From NCBI GenBank assembly GCA_947375185.1, contig CANCEU010000008.1, forward strand, positions 1-64,000: a DNA stretch of 64,000 nt, in the 5' to 3' direction. The stretch is from Chitinophagaceae bacterium (GTDB lineage: Bacteria; Bacteroidota; Bacteroidia; Chitinophagales; Chitinophagaceae). This document shows, piece after piece, positions 45,430-56,037 of the stretch; position 1 is the first letter of the stretch, and every line of letters starts with the position of its first letter. The notes below the pieces were generated by a model, which was not told the DNA's origin, made no database searches, and saw only the letters and a program-made list of their open reading frames with translations. The translations under genes and the position numbers were made by a program.

Positions 45430-46248
45430 CTATTTGTTTGGCATAAACCATTTGCCATTACTCCATATAAAGTACACTTCGTTTCCACTCGGAACAAGTG
45501 TACTTTTGTCTTTTAGGTCATTACTGATGCTAGTTAATTCTGACAAAATGATACTTTGTTTTTCTTTGTCGTATCTGATGTATCCATTACTTCCTTTTTT
45601 ATACGCATATACAAACCTTTCTATTGGAGCTTTTGGGTAAGTTTCATCATTAGGATATACAAAGTAATCGCCTCCTAAGATTGGCTCTTTATCTTCAAAG
45701 TGCATTACTTCAATAATCTTTCTTGAAGCAAAAGTTTGATATTCATCAAAACCTAGTAATGTATAATATGTAATACCATTAAAACTTGTCATTGCCATAT
45801 CATAGTAAATAGCACCCATCCAATTTTTTCTAGACATGTTAACCTGTTCAGGATTTTCGTAATTATCTGACTTGTCAAAAAATGGGAATAATATTAAATT
45901 TCCATTTTCAGTATTCATTTGTAAAGCAGCTCTTTGTTTATACATTCCATTCCCTAAATCAAGTTGCCAACTAAATATTCTAAAAACACTGTCTGGTGAA
46001 AAAAGTTGTCTTACAGAAACTAATGAATCAAAATGAAAATTAAAGGAATAGGGTAGTTTAAGTGTTTTCACCAATTGTATAGTAAAAATACTGTCTGCCA
46101 AATATCTTCCATTTTCAGAACTATCTTCCTGAATTTTAGCTGCTAGCTTTTGTAATTCAATGCCTGTAGTATCAAATTTATTTTGCGCGCTTATTTGAAT
46201 GCAAGTCAAAAAAAAGAAAAAAGTTATATAAAATAAATGCTTAAGCAT
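45430..46248 (-). CDS. Secreted protein of unknown function
   Basis: 272 aa. A signal peptide (LFYITFFFFLTCIQISAQ) is followed by a soluble region with no family that I recognise. Features are a D-S-V-F-R-I-F-S-W-Q-L-D phrase near residue 80 and a YYTLLGFDEYQTFASRKIIEV strand-rich stretch (given as YYTLLGFDEY and TFASRKIIEV). The C-terminus ends in a tryptophan-rich FIWSNGKWFM. It is the last gene of the leftward run that starts at the dihydroorotase homologue. The mature N-terminus is Gln, fitting the action of the cyclotransferase at 33557. Confidence 0.7.
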   Translation of the reverse strand: MLKHLFYITFFFFLTCIQISAQNKFDTTGIELQKLAAKIQEDSSENGRYLADSIFTIQLVKTLKLPYSFNFHFDSLVSVRQLFSPDSVFRIFSWQLDLGNGMYKQRAALQMNTENGNLILFPFFDKSDNYENPEQVNMSRKNWMGAIYYDMAMTSFNGITYYTLLGFDEYQTFASRKIIEVMHFEDKEPILGGDYFVYPNDETYPKAPIERFVYAYKKGSNGYIRYDKEKQSIILSELTSISNDLKDKSTLVPSGNEVYFIWSNGKWFMPNK

Positions 46249-46269
46249 GTTTAAATTTAATTCTTCTTT

Positions 46270-46824
46270 TTAAACTAATGCATTTACAAAAGTTAATAAA
46301 TTATCAAAACGATAATCAATAGTAGTGTCCGGGAATGGCGTTTGAGGATGTGTTGTAGCTAAGAATATAGTGTGCATGCCAGCATTACGTCCAAAATGCA
46401 TATCACTTGGTCTATTGCCTATCATGATGGATTTATTGAAATCAATTGAAGGGAATAGGGATTTAGCTTGGTACGCCATTCCTGGTTGAGGTTTTCTATT
46501 GATTGACTCGTTGTCTAAATCCGAGCAATAAAATATGTGATCAATTCTTCCACCAACTGACTCAATTTTAAGTATCATGTTTTGGTGAATAGAAGATAAA
46601 TCCTCGTGTGACATTAACCCTTTTCCAATTCCTTTTTGATTCGTAGTGATTACAATCGTTTTAAATTTTTTAGACAATAAGGGGAGTGCTAATAAACTTT
46701 CTTTATAAAATTCAAACTCCGCCCAATTTCTAATATAGTCTTCATTTTTCTCAATATTAATAACACCATCTCTATCTAAAAATAAAGTCCAATCTGTATT
46801 AATATCTTTTAAATTGAATGCCAT
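46270..46824 (-). CDS. gmhB: D-glycero-D-manno-heptose 1,7-bisphosphate phosphatase (GmhB-like HAD)
   Basis: 184 aa, HAD-IIIA type. The nucleophile motif is FLDRDGVIN (DxDG). Motif II is ITTNQKGIGKG with the threonine, and motif III KPQPG plus MIGNRPSDMHFGRNAG with the acidic D. The zinc-binding loop of some GmhB proteins is not evident. It removes the 1-phosphate in ADP-heptose synthesis. It follows gmhA by 26 bases on the same strand, which supports the assignment. It could also be a histidinol-phosphate phosphatase-like enzyme, but the context is against that. Confidence 0.85.
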   Translation of the reverse strand: MAFNLKDINTDWTLFLDRDGVINIEKNEDYIRNWAEFEFYKESLLALPLLSKKFKTIVITTNQKGIGKGLMSHEDLSSIHQNMILKIESVGGRIDHIFYCSDLDNESINRKPQPGMAYQAKSLFPSIDFNKSIMIGNRPSDMHFGRNAGMHTIFLATTHPQTPFPDTTIDYRFDNLLTFVNALV

Positions 46825-46850
46825 TTATACCTTAAATTATTTACTACTAT

Positions 46851-47432
46851 TTATTTTCCGAAAATATTAATTTCAACCAATTCGCAAATAATATGTCCCA
46901 CTAAAATATGTGACTCTTGAATACGAGGAGTAGTATTTGAAGGGATATTTATTAAATAATCACCAAGGTCTTTCATTATTCCTCCTTTTTGTCCTGTGAA
47001 TCCAATAGTGGTAACACCAATGGTTTTAGCCATTTCAAATGCCTTAACTATGTTTCCAGAGTTGCCTGAAGTACTAATTCCTACCAACACGTCACCAGGC
47101 TTTGCTAAGCCTTCTAATAAGCGTGCATATATTACATCATAACTATAATCATTCGCAACAGCAGTTACATATGAGGAATTACAATGCAATGCATCAGAAG
47201 GCAAAGCTTTACGATCTTTATAAAATCTGCCCGAAAATTCAGCTGCTAAATGTTGTGCATCAGCAGCACTCCCGCCATTCCCTGCAAAATAAACAGCATT
47301 GCCATTTTGAAATGCTTTTGTAATTACATTTGTTACAATATCTATTTGTTGTACCAATGCTTCGTCCGCTAATAATTGTTTTTTAACGTCGATTGATGCG
47401 TTGATAATATCTTTAATGGCTTGTATTGACAT
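46851..47432 (-). CDS. gmhA: Sedoheptulose-7-phosphate isomerase (GmhA)
   Basis: 193 aa, single SIS domain. The signature GNGGSAADAQHLAAEFSGRF (about residues 51-70) and the later GISTSGNSGNIVKAFE match GmhA closely. A histidine in the C-terminal ESHILVGHIICELVE helix is the catalytic base. It makes D-glycero-D-manno-heptose 7-phosphate, the first step to ADP- or GDP-heptose for the lipopolysaccharide core. The HldE kinase/adenylyltransferase is not in the window. Confidence 0.93.
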   Translation of the reverse strand: MSIQAIKDIINASIDVKKQLLADEALVQQIDIVTNVITKAFQNGNAVYFAGNGGSAADAQHLAAEFSGRFYKDRKALPSDALHCNSSYVTAVANDYSYDVIYARLLEGLAKPGDVLVGISTSGNSGNIVKAFEMAKTIGVTTIGFTGQKGGIMKDLGDYLINIPSNTTPRIQESHILVGHIICELVEINIFGK

Positions 47433-47487
47433 GATGTATACTTTCTTTAGTTCTATTAATTATAGAAATTTAATAATTATTAATTGA

Positions 47488-48618
47488 TTATAATTGTTGA
47501 TGTAAAATTAAAAAATTATCAGCCATTTGCTCCCAACTATATTTTCTCTTTTCTTCCTTTATAAAAGGTCGGTAAAAATCAATTCCTGTATTGTATAAAG
47601 TTTGGATGCCTGATGCAATTGCATCCGCATTAGGTTCAACCACTATACCCACTTTGCCATTTGGTACCGTATCTGCTAATGCACCAACATTGGTAACAAG
47701 CATGGGCGTTTCAAAATGGTAAGCTAATGGAGTCACTCCACTTTGGGTTGCATTTCGATAAGGTTGAATAATAAAGTCAGCACTACAAACAAAATTCTTT
47801 ACTTCATTGTCAGGTACAAATTCATTACGTAAAATAACTTGTTCAGAAATACCTAACTCATTTATTAAATCATAATAAGGCTGGGGGTCTTCATAAAATT
47901 CACCAACAATCATTAATTTAATATTGGCATTTTTAATAGTTGAAGTAGCCATAGCATGCAGTAAAATATCTAATCCTTTGTAATGTCTTATGAATCCAAA
48001 AAATAATATAATTTTTTCATTTTCCTTTAATCCCAAAGTTTGCCTTGCATCTAATTTAGAAATCGGTTTGCCAAAGTGTTCAAAAATTGGGTGAGGAGAT
48101 AATAGCAATGGTTTATTTGAAAATAACCTTACATCGGCGGAAACTTTTTCACTCATTGTTAAAAAGCCGTCTACTGATTTTGCGAAAAAATTTGTCAATA
48201 ATTTATCTCCAAACCTTTTTTCATGCGGTATCATATTGTCTATAATAGCAATAATTTTAGAATGTTTATTTGATTTAACAATTCTAGCAATTATTCCTAA
48301 GCAAGGTGCTAAAAAAGGAATCCAATACCTAACAATTATCAAATCCGGTTTTTCTTTCTTTATTCTCAAACCCACTATGATCCAATTAAGTGGGTTGATT
48401 GAATTGATTCCAATATTTATTTTGATGTTAGAGGGTGCTGGTTCATTTGTATATTGAGAGGTGCCTGGAAATAAAAAAGAAGGGTATTGTAAAGAGAAAG
48501 TTTCGATACGTGTATTAATTCCTTTGTCGCAAAATGTTTTATTTAGCTGTTCATCAAATGCAGCAAGACCGCCTCTCAATGGCCAGCTTGGACCCATTAT
48601 TACTAATGAATTTACCAT
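47488..48618 (-). CDS. Glycosyltransferase family 4 protein
   Basis: 376 aa with the GT-B fold. The N-terminal acceptor domain has a glycine-rich LRGGLAAFDEQL. The C-terminal domain has ILFFGFIRHYKGLDILLHAM, and YRNATQSGVTPLAYHFETPM carries the nucleotide-sugar binding E/Q region. Its start overlaps the end of the GT2 gene by seven bases, so the two are translationally linked. With gmhA and gmhB it suggests a cell-surface polysaccharide or LPS core role; the sugar is not known. Confidence 0.88.
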   Translation of the reverse strand: MVNSLVIMGPSWPLRGGLAAFDEQLNKTFCDKGINTRIETFSLQYPSFLFPGTSQYTNEPAPSNIKINIGINSINPLNWIIVGLRIKKEKPDLIIVRYWIPFLAPCLGIIARIVKSNKHSKIIAIIDNMIPHEKRFGDKLLTNFFAKSVDGFLTMSEKVSADVRLFSNKPLLLSPHPIFEHFGKPISKLDARQTLGLKENEKIILFFGFIRHYKGLDILLHAMATSTIKNANIKLMIVGEFYEDPQPYYDLINELGISEQVILRNEFVPDNEVKNFVCSADFIIQPYRNATQSGVTPLAYHFETPMLVTNVGALADTVPNGKVGIVVEPNADAIASGIQTLYNTGIDFYRPFIKEEKRKYSWEQMADNFLILHQQL

Positions 48619-49553
48619 CCTATTTTTTCAGAAATTAAATAGCTATTACGGTCTGCAGCACTACGATTAATAAGTTCAGCAAGAAATCCTGCTAAAAACA
48701 ATTGAATTCCAACAAGCATTGCTGTTAAAGCAATATAAAATGCTGGTTTATTGGTTATACTAACTTCTGGTTGCATGATTTTTGCAATTGTTATATAGCC
48801 AACTGAGCCAAATCCGATTAAGAAAAATAATGTGCCAAGTAAACCAAAAAATTGCATTGGCTTTTTGCCAAATTTAGATAAGAATTGTATGGTCATTAAA
48901 TCTAAAAATCCATTTACAAATCTTTCCCATCCAAATTTAGTTGTACCATATTTTCGGGCTTGATGTACAACTACTTTTTCACCTATTTTTTTAAATCCTG
49001 CCCATTTTGCTAATATGGGTATATAGCGATGCATTTCACCAAATACTTCGATGCTTTTTACCACTTTCAATTGATATGCTTTTATGCCACAATTAAAATC
49101 ATGTAAAACAATTCCAGAGCTTCTTCTCGCTACTGAATTATAAATTTTAGATGGTATGTTTTTTGTAAACGTATTATCGTAACGTTTCTTTTTCCATCCA
49201 CTTACTAAATGAAACCCTTGATTCACTATCATGTCGTAAAATTCAGGAATCTCATCAGGAGAGTCTTGTAAGTCGGCATCCATGGTTACAACGATATCAC
49301 CTTGTGCAGCTTTAAAACCTTCATTAAGGGCAGCTGATTTTCCATAATTTCTTTGGAAACGTATCCCTTTTAAAGATGTATATTCTGTTCTTAATTTTTC
49401 AATTATAGTCCAGCTTTCATCATCACTACCATCATCCACCATGATTACTTCATAACTAAAATTATTCGAGTGCATTACACGATGTATCCATTGCATTAAT
49501 TCAGGCAAAGATTCTGCTTCGTTAAACAATGGAATGACTACTGAGATTTGCAT
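48612..49553 (-). CDS. GT2 glycosyltransferase with two transmembrane helices (GtrB/DPM-like)
   Basis: 313 aa. The catalytic domain has VVIPLFNEAESL, MVDDGSDDESW and TMDADLQDSPDEI (D-x-D). Two hydrophobic helices near the C-terminus (FFGLLGTLFFLIGFGSVGYIT and ALTAMLVGIQLFLAGFLAEL, cited by their ends) anchor it. This layout is typical of GtrB/ArnC-type enzymes that load a sugar onto undecaprenyl phosphate. DUF4199 lies 18 bases upstream and GT4 overlaps it downstream. Confidence 0.88.
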   Translation of the reverse strand: MQISVVIPLFNEAESLPELMQWIHRVMHSNNFSYEVIMVDDGSDDESWTIIEKLRTEYTSLKGIRFQRNYGKSAALNEGFKAAQGDIVVTMDADLQDSPDEIPEFYDMIVNQGFHLVSGWKKKRYDNTFTKNIPSKIYNSVARRSSGIVLHDFNCGIKAYQLKVVKSIEVFGEMHRYIPILAKWAGFKKIGEKVVVHQARKYGTTKFGWERFVNGFLDLMTIQFLSKFGKKPMQFFGLLGTLFFLIGFGSVGYITIAKIMQPEVSITNKPAFYIALTAMLVGIQLFLAGFLAELINRSAADRNSYLISEKIGW

Positions 49554-49571
49554 AATGCTATATTAACTAAA

Positions 49572-50093
49572 TTAGACTGTAGGGTTATTCTCAAAAGGGT
49601 TGGGGTTTTTCTTTGCGACTGCAGCTCCAATTAAAGATCCAATTGCACCTAAAATACCAGTTCCAATAATACTACCGCCCAATGCGAATGGAATAAAATA
49701 TTTTTTGGTCATACCCATAGCTTGTTCAATCATGTCATCGGTCATTTTGGGATTTTCCATCATTTTTTTTCTAGAAATTTCCAATACCTTTTCTAACATA
49801 TCAGGGAATAATACTTTAAAAGCGAGTACGGTATAAATTGAAGATATTACTATTAAAACAGCTGTAGTTTTGAATCCATCAGCAAATACATTACCGAAAG
49901 TAACATTGTTATTATTTTGGTTAGCATATAAAATTGCACCAAAAATTAAACCAACAAATACTAATGCAGTACTTATGTAACTTAAAGCACTCATTTCGTA
50001 TAAATTAAAAACATATGTAATTATTGAAAAGGCTATGGAGATAACACTTAGTATTACTCCTTTAACGATATGGCTTGTTACTTGATTTTGCAT
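49572..50093 (-). CDS. DUF4199 membrane protein
   Basis: 173 aa with four hydrophobic segments: about residues 10-30, 37-57, 75-95 and 135-160. The final segment GGSIIGTGILGAIGSLIGAAVAKKNP is glycine-rich (seen as GTGILGAIGSLIGAAVAKK). The layout and the short KKNPNPFENNPT tail match the Bacteroidota-specific family DUF4199, often found beside a GT2 gene as here. The function is unknown. Confidence 0.82.
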   Translation of the reverse strand: MQNQVTSHIVKGVILSVISIAFSIITYVFNLYEMSALSYISTALVFVGLIFGAILYANQNNNNVTFGNVFADGFKTTAVLIVISSIYTVLAFKVLFPDMLEKVLEISRKKMMENPKMTDDMIEQAMGMTKKYFIPFALGGSIIGTGILGAIGSLIGAAVAKKNPNPFENNPTV

Positions 50094-50130
50094 AAATTAT
50101 TTTTATTTGTTAATGAATTGAAAACTAATT

Positions 50131-51396
50131 TTAGTTGTTGATATTTAATTTCCCTTTTGTATAAGTGCCAATAACTTTGCCTTTTAATTCAATATCCCAA
50201 AAAGGAGAGTTGGCTGATTTGCTTTTGGAATCTTTCTTAGATAAGCAAGTGGTTTGATGAGCTGTATACAAAGTGATATCGGCAATTGCACCTTCTGCTA
50301 TGTTTGCATTTGGCAAGTTGAAAATGATTCTTGCATTTGTAGAAAATAATGCTGCTAATTTATCATCTTCTATTGTTGGCAATACATGTTTAACACTTGC
50401 AAATGAAGTTTCGATACATGCAATACCCGCTTTTGCATTTTCAAATTCAATTGTTTTGCCATCCCAGTCCTGTGGTATATGATGTGAACTAATACAATCC
50501 ACAATTCCATTTTCTACGGCTTTTAATAAAGCTGATTGGTCTTGTTTTGTTCTAAGTGGAGGGAATACTTTTAATAATGTATTGTAATCACTTAAATCTT
50601 CTTCATTAAAAAACAAATGATACGGTGTAACGCTACATGATAAATTTAATCCTTCTTTTTTAGCAGCTGCTATCATTGCTATTCCTTTAGCTGTGCTAAC
50701 GCCTGTAATATGTAATTTAGATTGGGTATATCTTAAAAGTTCAATGTCTCTTGAAATAATTAATTCTTCAGCAATTGCAGGTATTCCTGGCAATCCAAGT
50801 TTTGTAGATAAAATACCTTCATTCATTAATCCTAAACTGCCTAAACTTTTATCAATTGGCATTTGCATAACTACTCCATCAAATGCTTTAACATATTGTA
50901 ATGCTTTTAAAAAGAGTAATGTGGATTGAACTGGATAAAGTCCATCACTAAATGCAACAGCACCATTTGAATGCATGTCAATCATTTCTGATAAATCTTT
51001 ACCTTCTGTCTTTTTTGATATGGCACCTATAGGAAAAACATTTACAGGCAAAGTATTATTATATTGTCTGATATAAGTTACTTGTGACTTAGTATCAACT
51101 ACGGGTAAAGTATTTGGCAAAGTGAAAACAGTTGTAAAACCACCTTGTTGAGCTGCATCGGCCCCGGTTATTAAATTTTCACGATGTTCTAATCCTGGAT
51201 CGCAAAAATGTACAAAGGGATCAACAAAGCCAGGGGAGACAATAATACCTTCAATATCTATGGTTTGGTCTGCTTTTCCTGAGTAAGCATCTGAAATGGA
51301 AACGATTTGTTGATTATCTAAAAGAATATCTTTGATTTTACCATTAAATGGCGACTGATTATCTGCAATTTTGACCTGCTTGAGTAAGGTTGTCAT
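50131..51396 (-). CDS. Non-catalytic dihydroorotase homologue (PyrC'/PyrX-like)
   Basis: 421 aa with the class I dihydroorotase frame: an N-terminal beta-sandwich (to about residue 52), a TIM barrel and a C-terminal return to the sandwich. The metal site is almost gone. DxHxHxR appears as D59-P-F61-V-H63-F-C65, so the first His is Phe and the Arg is Cys. The HCED position near 178 reads MQMP, the AHVST position near 231 reads TGVST, and IATDHAPH reads ISSHHIPQ (305). D151 and the substrate-loop asparagine (PNT) remain. A true dihydroorotase is therefore expected elsewhere, with this protein in a structural role, as in Pseudomonas PyrC'. Confidence 0.88.
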   Translation of the reverse strand: MTTLLKQVKIADNQSPFNGKIKDILLDNQQIVSISDAYSGKADQTIDIEGIIVSPGFVDPFVHFCDPGLEHRENLITGADAAQQGGFTTVFTLPNTLPVVDTKSQVTYIRQYNNTLPVNVFPIGAISKKTEGKDLSEMIDMHSNGAVAFSDGLYPVQSTLLFLKALQYVKAFDGVVMQMPIDKSLGSLGLMNEGILSTKLGLPGIPAIAEELIISRDIELLRYTQSKLHITGVSTAKGIAMIAAAKKEGLNLSCSVTPYHLFFNEEDLSDYNTLLKVFPPLRTKQDQSALLKAVENGIVDCISSHHIPQDWDGKTIEFENAKAGIACIETSFASVKHVLPTIEDDKLAALFSTNARIIFNLPNANIAEGAIADITLYTAHQTTCLSKKDSKSKSANSPFWDIELKGKVIGTYTKGKLNINN

Positions 51397-51437
51397 TAAG
51401 TCAATAATATTTGATGCAATATACCTCCTTTTTTCTT

Positions 51438-51458
51438 TTTGACCCTATATTTGACCCT
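51438..51458 (-). repeat. Two direct copies of AGGGTCAAA spaced by 12 bases
   Basis: TTTGACCCT occurs at 51438-51446 and again at 51450-51458 on the plus strand, giving AGGGTCAAA twice on the minus strand. The copies lie 42 to 62 bases before the ATG of the dihydroorotase homologue, on one face of the helix spacing, and look like an operator. Confidence 0.45.
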
Positions 51459-51742
51459 CAAAAAGCTCATTTTAGCTTATAAATGACATTTTGGGTGGTA
51501 TTAAACTATGTGAGCATACAATTAAGCTGTTTTGATTTTATTCAACTCATTTACAAATTCAAAAATGGTCTCAAAAATGAATGACAATTTTTTCAATAAA
51601 CAAACAAAGAATTCATGTAAAAAGAGTTGTATCCGACCACCTTATCCTGCATAATTTTGTTTAATAAATATTGCAATTTCTTATATAATATTTTCACATT
51701 TATTTTGTTGAAATAAATTCCCAAATCAATAAACAAAAGGGT

Positions 51743-51750
51743 GTAATTTT
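51743..51750 (+). promoter_or_regulatory. Candidate -7 element for katG
   Basis: TAATTTTG matches TAnnTTTG and is followed by C, with 27 bases to the katG ATG. A clear -33 box at the usual spacing is not visible. Confidence 0.4.
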
Positions 51751-51759
51751 GCTATTTAG

Positions 51760-53997
<2,238 letters not shown>

Positions 53998-54018
53998 CAA
54001 TAGCTGAATATAACTAAC

Positions 54019-54048
54019 AAAAAGGTGGTCTAATGATCACCTTTTTTT
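54019..54048 (+). terminator. Terminator after katG
   Basis: AAAAAGGTGGTC pairs with GATCACCTTTTT (one G-T pair) across TAAT, followed by more T residues. Confidence 0.8.
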
Positions 54049-54075
54049 ATGAAATAGTGTTAATCAATAATAGTT

Positions 54076-54083
54076 TACCTTTG
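54076..54083 (+). promoter_or_regulatory. -7 element directly before the DEAD-box helicase ATG
   Basis: TACCTTTG matches TAnnTTTG and ends five bases before the ATG at 54089, so the mRNA would start at or next to the start codon. Confidence 0.45.
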
Positions 54084-54088
54084 TCACC

Positions 54089-55417
54089 ATGAATTTTACA
54101 GATTTAAACTTAAACTCCTCTTTGGTTAACGCTTTAGCGGATTTAAAATATACAAAGCCTACAACTATACAACATAGGGTTTTTCCAATAGTTATGTCAG
54201 GAAGGGATGTTTGTGGGATTGCGCAAACAGGTACTGGTAAAACTTTTGCCTATTTATTACCTTGTTTGAGACAGTGGAAATTTGATAAAAACAAAGCGCC
54301 ACAAGTTTTAATATTAGTTCCAACACGTGAATTAGTTGTGCAAGTAGTTGAGGCCACGAAGAAGTTGACAAAATATATGAATCTAACTACAGTTGGGGTT
54401 TTTGGAGGTGTTAATATAAATACGCAAGCTATTGAAGTAGAAAATGGTGCTGATTTTATTGTTGCAACTCCAGGTAGATTATTTGATTTGATTATGAATG
54501 GTTCTATAAAAACAAAAACCATTAAGAAATTGGTAATTGATGAAATGGATGAAATGTTGAATTTGGGTTTTAGAAAACAAATCACCAATATTTTAGAATT
54601 ACTTCCTCAAAAACGTCAAAATTTATTGTTCTCTGCTACTATTACTGATGAAGTAGAGAAACTAATGCATGATTATTTTACTGCACCTGAAAGGGTAGAA
54701 GCAGCACCAACAGGAACACCATTGGAAAACATTATTCAAATTGGATACGAAGTTCCTAATTTTAATACTAAAGTTAATTTATTAGAATTGTTGTTGTCTT
54801 CAGACAACACAATGACCAAGGTTTTAATATTTGCTGCCACTAAAAGTTTAGCAGATCAATTATATGATCAATTAATTGAAAAGTTTCCTGAAATTGTTGG
54901 TGTCATTCACTCTAATAAAGAACAGAATTATCGTTTTAATACGGTGAATCAATTTAAAGCAGGCGTGTTTAAATACATCATCTCAACCGATGTAATGGCT
55001 CGTGGTATTGATGTTGCTGAAGTTACCCACGTCATTAATTTTGATACACCCGATGTTCCTGAAAATTATATTCATAGAATTGGTCGAACAGGTAGAGCTG
55101 ACAAAAAAGGAATTGCAATAACTTTCATTACCCCTAAAGAAGCTAAAGAAAGAGCCGCCATCGAGTCTTTAATGAAGCAGCCAATTCCTATTAACACTTT
55201 GCCTGAAAATTTAGTCATATCAGATGTATTAACGGAAGATGAGAAGCCAAAGGTTCGAATGAAAATCATTCAAATCAAGGTTCCTAAAAAAGAAGAATCT
55301 GGTCCTGCTTTTCACGAAAAGTCTTTAAAGAACCAAAAAGTAAATGTTCGTAAGAATCACAAAGACGCCATGACAAAAAAATATGGCAAACCCAAAAAGC
55401 GTAAACCCAAAAAGTAG
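54089..55417 (+). CDS. DEAD-box ATP-dependent RNA helicase
   Basis: 442 aa. All helicase motifs are readable: the Q motif (PTTIQHRVFP), I (AQTGTGKTFA), Ia (PTRELVVQV), Ib (TPGR), II (DEMDE, a variant of DEAD), III (SATI), V (STDVMARGIDV) and VI (HRIGRTGRA). A basic tail of about 60 residues ends KKYGKPKKRKPKK and is likely to bind RNA. Motif II reading DEMD instead of DEAD occurs in some family members. It probably acts in ribosome assembly or mRNA turnover. It is followed by a long-stem terminator. Confidence 0.93.
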   Translation: MNFTDLNLNSSLVNALADLKYTKPTTIQHRVFPIVMSGRDVCGIAQTGTGKTFAYLLPCLRQWKFDKNKAPQVLILVPTRELVVQVVEATKKLTKYMNLTTVGVFGGVNINTQAIEVENGADFIVATPGRLFDLIMNGSIKTKTIKKLVIDEMDEMLNLGFRKQITNILELLPQKRQNLLFSATITDEVEKLMHDYFTAPERVEAAPTGTPLENIIQIGYEVPNFNTKVNLLELLLSSDNTMTKVLIFAATKSLADQLYDQLIEKFPEIVGVIHSNKEQNYRFNTVNQFKAGVFKYIISTDVMARGIDVAEVTHVINFDTPDVPENYIHRIGRTGRADKKGIAITFITPKEAKERAAIESLMKQPIPINTLPENLVISDVLTEDEKPKVRMKIIQIKVPKKEESGPAFHEKSLKNQKVNVRKNHKDAMTKKYGKPKKRKPKK

Positions 55418-55420
55418 TGC

Positions 55421-55460
55421 AAATAAATAGCCCTTAATGAAATTTAAGGGCTATTTATTT
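55421..55460. terminator. Long-stem bidirectional terminator
   Basis: AAATAAATAGCCCTTAA pairs with TTAAGGGCTATTTATTT over 17 bases, loop TGAAAT. It lies between the converging helicase and ndk genes. Confidence 0.85.
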
Positions 55461-55541
55461 TTTCGTCTTATGATTTTTTTTAGCACCCCGTAAAGGAGTC
55501 CTAAAATTTATTTTTCCTGTGCTTCCATTGAAGGTTATTAA

Positions 55542-55958
55542 TTAAAATCTTTCAAAATTGCTAAAGAAGAAATTTCCTTCAATAGCTGCATTTTCATCAC
55601 TATCACTTCCATGCACTGCATTTTCACCAATTGAACTAGCGTATTTTTTGCGAATAGTTCCTTCAGCTGCATCTTTAAAATTGGTTGCACCAATTAAGGT
55701 TCTGAAATCTGCGACTGCATTCTCTTTTTCTAAGATAGCAGCAACGATAGGGGCACTACTCATAAATTCTACTAATTCACCATAAAAAGGTCTTTCTTTA
55801 TGTACTTCATAAAATTGACCAGCCTGAGCAGGCGTTAAATGAATCCATTTCATCGCTTTCACTGCAAATCCAGCCTGAATAATTTGGTCTAAAATTGCTC
55901 CAGTATAGCCTTTTGTTGTTGCATCGGGCTTAATCATCGTAAATGTTCTGTTGCTCAT
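55542..55958 (-). CDS. ndk: Nucleoside-diphosphate kinase
   Basis: 138 aa. The catalytic histidine is in [11 protein letters not shown] and the start FTMIKPDAT carries the phosphate-binding lysine. [18 protein letters not shown] matches the nucleotide-binding GATNPxxAxxGTIR region with NF in place of NP. It balances NTP and dNTP pools by phosphotransfer from ATP. It is divergent from nrnA (79-base gap) and convergent with the helicase. Confidence 0.97.
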   Translation of the reverse strand: MSNRTFTMIKPDATTKGYTGAILDQIIQAGFAVKAMKWIHLTPAQAGQFYEVHKERPFYGELVEFMSSAPIVAAILEKENAVADFRTLIGATNFKDAAEGTIRKKYASSIGENAVHGSDSDENAAIEGNFFFSNFERF

Positions 55959-55992
55959 GTGTTTTTTATTATAATGTTTCTAATTGTGGGCG

Positions 55993-56000
55993 CAAAATTA
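55993..56000 (-). promoter_or_regulatory. Candidate -7 element for ndk
   Basis: On the minus strand TAATTTTG is followed by CGCCC, a strong TAnnTTTG match about 34 bases before the ndk ATG. Confidence 0.5.
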
Positions 56001-56022
56001 CACAAAAACATTGGTTTTGCAC

Positions 56023-56030
56023 TAAATTTG
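56023..56030 (+). promoter_or_regulatory. Candidate -7 element for nrnA
   Basis: TAAATTTG ends seven bases before the ATG at 56038. It lies 22 bases from the opposite-facing ndk -7 element, so the two promoters overlap. Confidence 0.5.
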
Positions 56031-56037
56031 TGCCCTT

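Noticed and set aside
51682-51698. Possible PerR or Fur box before katG
   Set aside because: The sequence is a generic AT-rich near-palindrome and does not match either consensus well enough.
54539-54553. DEMD in place of DEAD as a sign of an inactive helicase
   Set aside because: The essential DE pair and final D are present and the middle residue varies in the family; all other motifs are intact.
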